The notes under the pieces: model-generated | Database searches by the model: none | What the model saw: the letters and a program-made list of their open reading frames with translations, nothing else | What the model was told of the DNA's origin: nothing | From: an uncultured Haloferula sp. | GTDB lineage: Bacteria > Verrucomicrobiota > Verrucomicrobiae > Verrucomicrobiales > Akkermansiaceae | DNA length: 8,581 nt | Direction: 5' to 3' | Assembly (NCBI GenBank): GCA_946481625.1 | Contig: CAMLOZ010000119.1 | Location: 1-8,581 of the forward strand | Shown: positions 1 through 6,434 of the stretch, in pieces | Layout of the letters: every line of letters starts with the position of its first letter | Position numbering within the stretch: the stretch's first letter is position 1 | Translations under genes and position numbers: made by a program

Positions 1-431
1 AGGGCTGGCAGAAGTGGCTGGGCCTTGCCGCGAGGGAGAAGGGGTTCAATCCCGCGCTGGCTTTCGGCGATGGAACGCCGGCCTACTGGGCGGCGCTCCT
101 CATGCGCTTCGTACGCGCCGTGGTGGTGGTGGCGCTGGTGGAGGAGATCTTCTGGCGCTCCTTCCTGATGCGCTTCGCCACGGATTGGGACGGCGACTAC
201 TGGAAGCGGCCGTTCGGTCAGGCTTCGTGGAAATCGTATGCGATCGTGACCGGCTTGTTCATGCTCGCGCACGGCCAGGTGGACTATGCCGGGGCCTTGG
301 TTTACGGCTCGCTGACCTACCTACTCTGCATCTGGAGCAAGAACCTCGGTGCCTGCGTGATGATGCACGCGGTGGCGAATCTGCTGATGGGGCTATTCGC
401 GGTGGGGTACGGGAAGTACGGGTTGTGGTAA
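1..431 (+). CDS. CPBP (CAAX-type) intramembrane protease, C-terminal part; 5' end outside the window
   Basis: The reading frame is open from the left edge (first whole codon at base 3) to TAA at 429-431, so the start and the N-terminal membrane segments are missing. Family motifs of CPBP/ABI glutamic-type intramembrane proteases are visible. The EExxxR motif appears as VEEIFWRSFLMR, with the two Glu codons at 141-146. A hydrophobic segment follows with FMLAHG, and near the C-terminus MMHAVANLL supplies the conserved His and Asn. In this family the Glu pair and the His residues form the active site within the membrane. The layout resembles the CAAX protease-related subfamily often found in organisms with exosortase/PEP-CTERM sorting; that link is inference, because no exosortase gene is in view. 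The gene converges on purC with 12 bases between stops and no obvious terminator in that gap. Family assignment is firm; the substrate is unknown. Confidence 0.85.
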   Translation, partial: GWQKWLGLAAREKGFNPALAFGDGTPAYWAALLMRFVRAVVVVALVEEIFWRSFLMRFATDWDGDYWKRPFGQASWKSYAIVTGLFMLAHGQVDYAGALVYGSLTYLLCIWSKNLGACVMMHAVANLLMGLFAVGYGKYGLW

Positions 432-443
432 CCCGAATCCGTA

Positions 444-1160
444 CTAGCCCGCGGTCGCCGCCTTCACCCGCTCCAGCACTTCCGCGTAGGCTTCCATGAC
501 GCCACCGAGGTCGCGGCGGAAGCGGTCCTTGTCCATCTTCTCGCCGGTCTTGAGGTCCCAGAGGCGGCAGCCGTCGGGGCTGATCTCGTCGGCGAGGACG
601 ATCGTCTTCGGGTCGGTCGCGAGACGGCCGAACTCCAGCTTGAAGTCGACGAGCTTGAGCCCGCACTCGGCGAAGAACTTGCCGAGGATCGAGTTCACCT
701 TGAGCGCCGACTCGCGCAGGAAGGCGAGCTCGTCCGGCGTCGCCAGCTTGAGCTCGCGGATGTAGTCGTCGTTGATCAGGGGGTCGCCGAGTTCATCGCT
801 CTTGATGCAGAATTCGATGATCGGTTGGGAAAAGGCGATGCCCTCTTCGAGGCCGGTGCGCTTGCAGAAGCTGCCGGCGGAGAGGTTGCGGATGATCACC
901 TCCACCATCAGGATGTCCACCTTGCGGACCTCCACGTTGGTGTCGTCGATCTGGCGGACGAAGTGGGTCGGCACGCCTTCCTTCTCAAGGAAGCCGTAGA
1001 TGAGGGTGCTGATGGCGTTGTTGAGCCGCCCCTTGTCCTCGAACTGCGCCTTCTTTTCGCCGTTGAAGGCGGTGGCGTCGTTCTTGAACTCCATGCGCAG
1101 CACGTTCGGGTCCGCGGTTGCCCAAAGTCGCTTCGCCTTTCCCTCGTAGAGCGGTTTCAT
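444..1160 (-). CDS. purC: Phosphoribosylaminoimidazole-succinocarboxamide synthase (SAICAR synthetase)
   Basis: Encodes 238 residues, the usual length of the short bacterial PurC. The enzyme ligates aspartate to CAIR with ATP to give SAICAR in de novo purine synthesis, in the cytoplasm. The N-terminus MKPLYEGKAKRLW is the family's ATP-binding start. Signature blocks are present: VEVIIRNLSAGSFCKRTG (about residues 86-103), LVDFKLEFG (170-178) and DEISPDGCRLWD (191-202). The frame stays open upstream to about 1412, but that extension overlaps the neighbouring gene and has no PurC-like sequence, so the ATG at 1160 is chosen. No Shine-Dalgarno is seen: the bases before the ATG are pyrimidine-rich (cctctccccc). 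It is the last gene of the minus-strand run, 44 bases after the beta-helix gene. No truncation or missing key residue is apparent. Confidence 0.97.
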   Translation of the reverse strand: MKPLYEGKAKRLWATADPNVLRMEFKNDATAFNGEKKAQFEDKGRLNNAISTLIYGFLEKEGVPTHFVRQIDDTNVEVRKVDILMVEVIIRNLSAGSFCKRTGLEEGIAFSQPIIEFCIKSDELGDPLINDDYIRELKLATPDELAFLRESALKVNSILGKFFAECGLKLVDFKLEFGRLATDPKTIVLADEISPDGCRLWDLKTGEKMDKDRFRRDLGGVMEAYAEVLERVKAATAG

Positions 1161-1181
1161 GGGGGAGAGGTACGGAGGCCC

Positions 1182-1202
1182 CGCCCGGGGGTCAAGCGGG
1201 CG
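1182..1202 (-). other. GC-rich hairpin between the beta-helix gene and purC
   Basis: A perfect 6-bp inverted repeat (CGCCCG 1182-1187, CGGGCG 1197-1202) with a 9-base loop sits 2 bases beyond the stop codon of the upstream gene and 21 bases before the purC ATG. No U-tract follows, so it does not look like a full rho-independent terminator. It could protect the 3' end of the upstream message or affect purC translation. In DNA this GC-rich, a 6-bp repeat may also be chance. Confidence 0.3.
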
Positions 1203-1204
1203 TC

Positions 1205-3241
1205 TTACTCGCCGCTCGAAAAGTCGGCGTTCGTGACAGTATTCTTGCCTCCCGCGTTGGAGGTCGAGCGGTTGGTGGCGTAGGAATCGTCCGGCAGCCC
1301 GCGTTCCAAGGCCAGGCCCGGCCCCAGATTCTTCTCCAGGATGTTGTTCTCGACGGTCACCCGGGCGGCGGCGAAGCGCACGGCGATGCCCCCGAGCAGA
1401 TTCTCCCGGCACTGGTTGCCGTGAACCCGGCCCGAGCCCGCCGAGGAGACGACGATCCCGTATTCGCGGTTCGCGCGCAGGTCGCTGTTGGCGACGACGA
1501 TGTTGTCTCCCGTGGTTTCGACCAGAATGCCGTTCGCGCTGTTGTCACGGGCAACGCAGCCGTGGATGGCTCCGGTACCGCCCTCCCAGAGGTCGAAGCC
1601 GTGGCCGAAATTCCCGTTCGACTCGCACTCGGTGAACTCGATCCGGCTGCCGGCCCCGCGCACCGCCACGCCGTCCCTGCCGTTGTTCTCGAAGAGGCAG
1701 CGCGTGGCCGCGACTTGCCCGGCTTCCATCACCTCGAGACCGTGTCCGGCGGAATCCGCGACGCGGCAGTCGTTCACGGTGAGTTCCGCACCGCGAATGA
1801 GCAGGACGGAAAACCGGTTGTCCCCGGCGTCGAACCCGCGGTGGCGGAAAGTGATGCCGCTGATCCGCGCGCCCGAGGCTTGGCGGCCGAAGGTTGCCGC
1901 CGTGCTGACCGGGGCCTCGGCCTCGATGATGGTCTTGTCCCGGCCCGCGCCCTCCAAGGTGATCGCCTTGTCCACCAACACCGGGCCCGCCCAGATGCCT
2001 TCCGCGACGACGATGCGGTCGCGGTCGCGGGCGGACGCGATCGCCTCCGTGAGAGTGGCGAAGTCTCCCGGCACCTGCAGCGTGCGGGTGTAGGAGGCCA
2101 TCTTCTGGTAAAGGGTGTCGATCTCCGCATCACCCGGGGAAAGGGCGACCGCCTCCCGGAGCCATTCCAAGGCGTCGCGGTCGAAGCGGCCCTGGTCCCT
2201 CACCTTGGCAGCCGCGAAGAGTTCCTTCGCGCGCTGGCGGTCCTTCGCTTCCTTTTCCCGTCCCGCGCGGATCTCGCCGAGCATCCGCTTGCCCTCGGGA
2301 TCGCCGGGGAAGGCATCGGTCAGTTCCTTCGCCTTGGTTTCGGCCTCATCCCAACGGCGCTTCTGGATCGCGGCAGCGGTGGCGGACGCCAAGGCCTCTC
2401 GCGCCTGGGTGCTGCGGGCCTGTTCGACCTTTTCGAGGAGATCCGCGATCTCCTTTTGCTTGGGATATTTTTCGAGGACCTTGCGAGCGGCATTGGCCGC
2501 ATCCTCCAAGCGTCCGAGCTCGTAGGCGGCGATCGCCTCGCCGGACCAGTAGCCGACGAACTGCCGCTGCTCTTCCTCCATGCCGGCCTCGATGCTGCGG
2601 CGGCCGAGCAGGGCGGCCTTCGAGCCGGGGGCGAGTTCCTCGATCTCCTTGTAAACCGCGTCCGCCTCGGGCCATTGGCGGGCATCGATCATCTTCGCGC
2701 CCAAGCCCTCGAGGAAGGTGACGCGCTCGAGGACATGCAGGCGGCGGCCCTCTTCGTTCTTATGGTAGAGAAACCATCCGCCCACCGCGCTGAAGACGAG
2801 CAGGAAGAAGATGGCGGCACCCGCACCGCTGCGTTTGCGGGTGACTTTTTCCGGGCCTGCATCGGAGGGAAGCTCGCGGATCGGAGCTTCAGGCAGAGGA
2901 GCCGTCTTCGCGGCGGCGGGAACCGGAGTCTCCACCGCCGGTGCGGCTTCCGGAGCGAGCGGTGCCGTAGTCGATGCCAGGGCCGGAACGCCGGTTGCGG
3001 CGGCCATCCACTCCTGGCGCTTCTTCGCCTCCAAATTCCTGTCAGCCTCCTCGCGCAGGGCGGCAAGAGCGCGCTCGAACTGGATCAGGCCGTCCTGATA
3101 GCGCAAGGCAATGGTGTCGTTGGGCGCGGTGCGGACCAATTCGGCGATCCGGTTGCGCGCGGCCTCGAATTCTGCGAAGTGCGTGGTTGGATCCTCGTCC
3201 GCAGACAGTCCCAGCGTGCGCCGTGCTTCCTCCAAAGTCAT
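1205..3241 (-). CDS. Single-pass membrane protein: J-like helical N-terminus, TPR-like helical region, right-handed parallel beta-helix domain
   Basis: Encodes 678 residues of unknown function. Residues 1-70 are helical and begin MTLEEARRTLGLSADEDP, resembling the opening of a DnaJ-type J domain but without an HPD motif. Residues 82-128 are a Pro/Ala-rich linker. A basic patch (KVTRKR, 132-137) precedes one hydrophobic segment (about 140-159), which predicts a cytoplasmic N-terminus and an exported C-terminal part. Residues 170-380 are Glu/Lys/Ala-rich helices with TPR-like pairs, for example WPEADAVYKEIEELAPGSKA and WDEAETKAKELTDAFPGD. From 387 (LQVPGDFATLTEAI) to about 655 runs a pectate-lyase-like beta-helix with repeated GI.V/N.DL/NG rungs. 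No carbohydrate-active-site motif is recognised, so binding or scaffolding is as likely as enzymatic activity. The gene lies 70 bases after nadE and 44 before purC on the same strand. The start has no Shine-Dalgarno but agrees with the ordered N-terminal domain. A very long open frame on the opposite strand is a codon-bias shadow. Confidence 0.85.
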   Translation of the reverse strand: MTLEEARRTLGLSADEDPTTHFAEFEAARNRIAELVRTAPNDTIALRYQDGLIQFERALAALREEADRNLEAKKRQEWMAAATGVPALASTTAPLAPEAAPAVETPVPAAAKTAPLPEAPIRELPSDAGPEKVTRKRSGAGAAIFFLLVFSAVGGWFLYHKNEEGRRLHVLERVTFLEGLGAKMIDARQWPEADAVYKEIEELAPGSKAALLGRRSIEAGMEEEQRQFVGYWSGEAIAAYELGRLEDAANAARKVLEKYPKQKEIADLLEKVEQARSTQAREALASATAAAIQKRRWDEAETKAKELTDAFPGDPEGKRMLGEIRAGREKEAKDRQRAKELFAAAKVRDQGRFDRDALEWLREAVALSPGDAEIDTLYQKMASYTRTLQVPGDFATLTEAIASARDRDRIVVAEGIWAGPVLVDKAITLEGAGRDKTIIEAEAPVSTAATFGRQASGARISGITFRHRGFDAGDNRFSVLLIRGAELTVNDCRVADSAGHGLEVMEAGQVAATRCLFENNGRDGVAVRGAGSRIEFTECESNGNFGHGFDLWEGGTGAIHGCVARDNSANGILVETTGDNIVVANSDLRANREYGIVVSSAGSGRVHGNQCRENLLGGIAVRFAAARVTVENNILEKNLGPGLALERGLPDDSYATNRSTSNAGGKNTVTNADFSSGE

Positions 3242-3311
3242 GCCGCGACGCGTGTATCAGTCACGGCGCGCCGGGGGAAGGGGACATTGCGGAAATCGCC
3301 TAACAGTCAGA

Positions 3312-4952
3312 TCATCCCGTGAAGCCTTGTACGATCGGCATCCGGCGGCCCATGCCGAACGCCTTCGAGGTGACGCGGAGGCCGGGCGCGGCCTGCTGGC
3401 GCTTCCATTCGTTCAGATCCACCCGGCGCTGGACCCAGCGGACCGTCGCCTCGTCGTAGCCATGGCCTACGATCTCCTCTGCTGAGAGATGGCGCTCCAC
3501 GTATAGCTCCAGGATGCCATCGAGCACCTCGTAGGGCGGCAGCGTGTCCTGATCCTTCTGGTCCGGCCGCAGTTCCGCGCTCGGCGCCTTGTCGATGGTG
3601 TTCCAAGGGATGATCTCGCGCTCGCGGTTGATCCAGCGGGATAGCTCGTAAACGCGTGTTTTCGGGAGGTCCGAGATCACGGCGAGGCCGCCGCACATGT
3701 CGCCGTAGATCGTGCAATAGCCGACTGCCAGTTCGCTCTTGTTGCCGGTAGTGAGGAGCAGGTGGCCGAACTTGTTCGAGAGCGCCATGAGATAGAGGCC
3801 GCGGATGCGGGCCTGCATGTTTTCCTCGGTCACGTCCTCCTTCGCCCCTGCGAAGAGCGGGGCCATGGCGGTCTTCACGGAGGCGAAGGTCTCCGCGATC
3901 GGGACCGTATCGCAGCGGATCCCGAGGGTGCGGGCGAGGGCGACCGAATCGTCCACGCTGCCGCCGGAGGAGAAGGGGCTCGGCATGGTCAGGCCGTGGA
4001 CGTTTTCCGGGCCGAGGGCTTCGGCGGCCAAGGCGGCGGTGAGGGCGGAATCGATCCCGCCGCTGAGGCCGAGGCAGACGCTCCGGAAGCCGCACTTGGT
4101 GACGTAATCCCGCAGCCCGAGCACGAGAGCGTCGTACATTTGACCGGCCGCCACGGGCTGGGGAAGGGGAGCTTCACCGCCGGGAAGCGCGCCGAGATCG
4201 ACGGTATGGCAAGCTTCCTTGAAGCCGGGCATCTGCACGGCGATCCGCCCGTCCGGCGAGGCGACCAGCGAGTGGCCGTCGAAGACGAGTTGGTCGTTCG
4301 CTCCCACCGCGTTCGCATAGATCACGGGGATCCCGGCTTCCCGCGACAGCTCCGCCATCATCTCCCGGCGCATCTCGGCCTTGCCGAGGTGGAAGGGGGA
4401 AGCGGAGAGATTGAGGAGCAGGTCGATTCCCCGGGCGCTCAGTTCACGGACGGGATCGCGTTCATAGAGCGGACGGTGGAGATATTCTTCGGTCCAGATG
4501 TCCTCGCAGATCGTCACGCCGAGGCGGAGGCCGTTCCACTGGATCGGTTCGCAGGATTCACCGGGCTCGAAATAGCGGCGCTCGTCGAAGACATCGTAGG
4601 TGGGAAGCAGGGTCTTCCAGACCCGCGCACGGATCTCGCCCTGGTGAAGGAAGGCGGCGGCATTGCGGAAGGGTTTGCCGGGCTTGCCGCTCTGGTTGTG
4701 ATCGACATAGCCTGCCAGCAGGGGGACTTCCTTGATCTCGCCGGCGAGGTAGTCGAGCGCCTGCAGGCACTTCGGCACGAACTGTGACTTGAAGACGAGG
4801 TCGCGCGGCGGATAGCCGACCAAGGAGAGTTCGGGCGTGATCACCAGATCCGCGCCGTCTTCCAGGCATTCGCGGTAAGCCTGCAGCAGCCGCTTCGCAT
4901 TGCCCGGGAAGTCTCCGATCACTCCGTTGATTTGCGCAATGCCGACCTTCAT
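3312..4952 (-). CDS. nadE: Glutamine-dependent NAD+ synthetase
   Basis: Encodes 546 residues and makes NAD+ from deamido-NAD+ with ATP, using ammonia released from glutamine by its own amidase domain. The N-terminal nitrilase (C-N hydrolase) domain shows the Glu-Lys-Cys triad: E41 in TPELSLVGYPPRD, K113 in VWKTLLPTYDVFDERRYF and C149 in GVTICEDIW. The C-terminal synthetase domain has the ATP pyrophosphatase P-loop LGLSGGIDSAL (SGGIDS at 297-302), then LTTGNKSELAVGYCTIYGD (about 400-418) and NTIDKAPSAELRPDQKDQD (451-469). The length fits the short bacterial two-domain form. The frame is open upstream to 5255, but the extra 101 residues show no homology. ATG 4952 gives the family start MKVGIAQI; an ATG at 4970, giving MLASQQ before it, is possible. 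No Shine-Dalgarno is seen at either start. It is the first gene of the minus-strand run and follows a long structured upstream region. Confidence 0.97.
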   Translation of the reverse strand: MKVGIAQINGVIGDFPGNAKRLLQAYRECLEDGADLVITPELSLVGYPPRDLVFKSQFVPKCLQALDYLAGEIKEVPLLAGYVDHNQSGKPGKPFRNAAAFLHQGEIRARVWKTLLPTYDVFDERRYFEPGESCEPIQWNGLRLGVTICEDIWTEEYLHRPLYERDPVRELSARGIDLLLNLSASPFHLGKAEMRREMMAELSREAGIPVIYANAVGANDQLVFDGHSLVASPDGRIAVQMPGFKEACHTVDLGALPGGEAPLPQPVAAGQMYDALVLGLRDYVTKCGFRSVCLGLSGGIDSALTAALAAEALGPENVHGLTMPSPFSSGGSVDDSVALARTLGIRCDTVPIAETFASVKTAMAPLFAGAKEDVTEENMQARIRGLYLMALSNKFGHLLLTTGNKSELAVGYCTIYGDMCGGLAVISDLPKTRVYELSRWINREREIIPWNTIDKAPSAELRPDQKDQDTLPPYEVLDGILELYVERHLSAEEIVGHGYDEATVRWVQRRVDLNEWKRQQAAPGLRVTSKAFGMGRRMPIVQGFTG

Positions 4953-5085
4953 CTGCTGCGAGGCAAGCATGCGCTTGGACCATTGGAAAAGCCCGAACTG
5001 ATCGTGAAAGACGGACCCGGACGAATGGGGATGAGCAGGATGGGGGTGAAAAGTCGCGGAAAGGAAGGGGCGAAGCACAGCCTTG

Positions 5086-5114
5086 ATCCCATCCATCCCA
5101 TGTATCCCGATCCC
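5086..5114 (-). repeat. ATCCC short tandem repeat; four-tract G-quadruplex-type motif on the nadE sense strand
   Basis: On the + strand, ATCCC occurs four times, starting at 5086, 5095, 5104 and 5110, the first three with a 9-base period. Read on the minus strand, bases 5114-5088 give four GGG tracts separated by spacers of 3, 6 and 6 bases, which satisfies the usual G3+N1-7 rule for a quadruplex. It lies 136 to 162 bases upstream of the nadE ATG, on the strand that would be RNA if transcription starts further upstream. The pattern is directly visible; its folding and any regulatory effect are inference. Confidence 0.5.
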
Positions 5115-5147
5115 ATTTCCGGATCGACGGGTGATCTTGGAAATGAG

Positions 5148-5193
5148 AAAGGCGCGAATCGCAAGTCCCCCCGGAATCACAATTCGCGCCTTT
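5148..5193. terminator. Perfect 12-bp inverted repeat with flanking T-rich tract; possible terminator or leader hairpin
   Basis: AAAGGCGCGAAT at 5148-5159 is the exact reverse complement of ATTCGCGCCTTT at 5182-5193, with a 22-base loop. On the minus strand the second arm ends in TTTCTCATTT, and on the plus strand in TTTTCTTG, so either direction looks like a rho-independent terminator with an unusually long loop. On the minus strand it could end transcription of the gene that stops at 5420, about 230 bases away, or act in a long nadE leader. No plus-strand gene runs into it. Confidence 0.55.
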
Positions 5194-5382
5194 TCTTGAC
5201 CTGAGAAAAACCTTGGCAGGGTGACTGGCCGAAATCCCCCCGGATCGAGAACCAATCAAAAATCCTGCCGGTCTTTCGTCAGGTGGGCGATGGCACCGAA
5301 GCGCCGCCGCACGTGGATGAAGATGCCAAATAATCAGCCTTTGGAAAGAATTAAATTAGGTGAAAAATCGCCATTTGTTCCC

Positions 5383-5407
5383 AAAATCGGCCTTTTTCCG
5401 GGATTTT
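5383..5407 (-). terminator. Weak terminator-like hairpin after the metallopeptidase-like gene
   Basis: On the minus strand, AAAATC and GATTTT arms, strengthened by an inner GG/CC pair across a 2-base bulge, form a short hairpin that starts 12 bases after the stop codon at 5420. The second arm supplies a run of only four T. It is well placed for the upstream gene but thermodynamically weak, and the stronger repeat at 5148-5193 may be the real end of transcription. Confidence 0.3.
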
Positions 5408-5419
5408 GCGGGGCTTCGT

Positions 5420-6331
5420 CTAACGGATCGGGGGGAACTCCAGAGTGAGGCCCTTCGCTTTCCAGAAACGGGCGATTGATCCTTGGATCCGGTCAGCTTC
5501 CAGCCCGGAGATCAGTTCGGTGTCGCCGGAGTCTCCCTCCAAAGCCTTGCGCAGGGAATCGAGCCGCGGCTGGCCGCCATGGAGGTGATAGTGGGCGAGG
5601 AGGAGTGCGGTGGCATAGGATTGGTAGCGGTCTTCCTGGGCCATGCCCTCGACGTAACGAAGCCAGCCGCGCCCGGTGAGACCGGCGATGTCTCTCACCG
5701 GGACGACGGGGATGCCGGGGTCGTCCGGGCTCAAGCGGCTGCGGAGGTGGTCGCGGACCGCCTTGTCCATATCCGCCAAGGAGAAACGCCCGCCCCCCTG
5801 ATGCGCGCAGGCGAAGTATTCGGCGACACCCTCGATCAGCCAGTGGGGAAGCCGCGCGTTCACGCGGTGCATGCAGAGGTGAACGAGCTCGTGGACGAGA
5901 ATGTCCTCGTCGTAGTGAGGTGGCAGAAGCTTTTGTTCGGGGCCCTTGGTGAAAAAGTCGCCCCGCAGCAGGACCTTCGCCTCATGGGAAACGTAGAAGC
6001 CGGCGCTGCCATGGAAGCCTCCGGCCCGCACGTAGTCCGCGGCGTCGGCATAAATGGAGATGCCGGACCGGCGTCCCTCGGGCGGGGCGAAAAGGGGCAG
6101 CGGGTGCGCCTTGAGCACGAGCGCGGTCGTGTCCGCCACTTGCGCGAGCTTGGCGAGGTCGTTCGGCCGGATCTCCAGATCGGAGTCGATCCGGAAGAAC
6201 CGGGTGTGCCAGACCTTCCGGCCGCCTTCATCGGATTGGGCCTCCACCACCGCCGGCTGGGGTTCGATCCACCGGGGCATGGGATCGGCGGCGGCCGTGG
6301 CGACGAGCAGCAGGCAAAGAAGCAGGCGCAT
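5420..6331 (-). CDS. Secreted HExxH metallopeptidase-like protein
   Basis: Encodes 303 residues. The N-terminus MRLLLCLLLVATAAADP is a short signal peptide with a plausible cleavage after ADA-like residues near 15-16, so the protein is likely exported. HELVH at residues 147-151 is a zinc-binding HExxH motif. WLIEGVAEYFA about 13 residues later supplies a likely third ligand (E167 in the EG..E pattern) as in gluzincin families of the peptidase MA-like type. The stretch between the signal peptide and the motif (RFFRIDSDLEI, then SGISIYADAADYVRAGGF) fits the usual N-terminal half of such proteins. The rest is helical with no further motif recognised. The substrate is unknown. The ATG at 6331 is supported by the signal peptide starting exactly there; no Shine-Dalgarno precedes it. 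The gene is divergent from the RNA methyltransferase homologue. Confidence 0.85.
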   Translation of the reverse strand: MRLLLCLLLVATAAADPMPRWIEPQPAVVEAQSDEGGRKVWHTRFFRIDSDLEIRPNDLAKLAQVADTTALVLKAHPLPLFAPPEGRRSGISIYADAADYVRAGGFHGSAGFYVSHEAKVLLRGDFFTKGPEQKLLPPHYDEDILVHELVHLCMHRVNARLPHWLIEGVAEYFACAHQGGGRFSLADMDKAVRDHLRSRLSPDDPGIPVVPVRDIAGLTGRGWLRYVEGMAQEDRYQSYATALLLAHYHLHGGQPRLDSLRKALEGDSGDTELISGLEADRIQGSIARFWKAKGLTLEFPPIR

Positions 6332-6380
6332 GAAGTGAGTGAGTGACCGGCGACCTTTGGATACACCGCTCTGCAGGAAT

Positions 6381-6399
6381 CGGGAATCCGGAATTCCCG
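6381..6399. promoter_or_regulatory. Palindrome in the divergent intergenic region
   Basis: CGGGAAT (6381-6387) and ATTCCCG (6393-6399) form a perfect 7-bp inverted repeat around a 5-base centre. It lies in the 103-base gap between two divergent genes, 49 bases from one start and 35 from the other. It overlaps GGAAT units repeated with 8-base spacing (from 6376). It could be an operator serving both genes or a simple hairpin. No promoter hexamers could be assigned with confidence on either strand. Confidence 0.35.
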
Positions 6400-6434
6400 T
6401 TTGCCCTCGGGCTCAGCGCTGGTAACCACAGGAC

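Larger units (their letters stand above)
4953..5419. other. Gene-free region upstream of nadE
   Basis: These 467 bases separate the nadE start from the stop of the metallopeptidase-like gene. I find no convincing gene: the frame continuing upstream of nadE, and the + frames of up to 75 codons, have no recognisable protein features. The region holds a G-rich tandem motif (5086-5114), a perfect 12-bp inverted repeat (5148-5193) and an AT-rich patch from about 5320 to 5407 that contrasts with the GC-rich surroundings. The nadE promoter is expected here, but no good -35/-10 pair stands out on the minus strand. Confidence 0.7.

Noticed and set aside
1118..3322. A 734-codon open frame on the plus strand opposite the beta-helix gene
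   Set aside because: It is antisense to a gene with clear domain structure, its translation is low-complexity Ala/Gly/Arg/Asp-rich with no motif, and GC-rich codon bias alone keeps this antisense frame open.
3762..4787. A 341-codon plus-strand frame inside nadE
   Set aside because: It is antisense to well-conserved nadE catalytic motifs and has no recognisable features of its own.
4953..5255. A longer nadE start at 5255 adding 101 residues
   Set aside because: The extension has no NadE homology, is encoded partly by the repeat and inverted-repeat DNA, and the family normally begins at the MKVGIAQI position.
5205..5333. A short plus-strand open frame ending at TAA 5331-5333 with a protein-like tail (FRQVGDGTEAPPHVDEDAK)
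   Set aside because: It has no ATG or GTG start in frame after the stop at 5202-5204, no recognisable homology, and overlaps an otherwise gene-free region. A gene remnant cannot be excluded.
5483..6346. A 287-codon plus-strand frame opposite the metallopeptidase-like gene
   Set aside because: The minus-strand frame has a signal peptide and a zinc motif; the plus-strand frame has neither and resembles codon-bias noise.
6401..6428. Possible promoter TTGCCC-16-TAACCA that would make the GTG at 6435 leaderless
   Set aside because: Both hexamers match the consensus poorly; the idea rests only on spacing.
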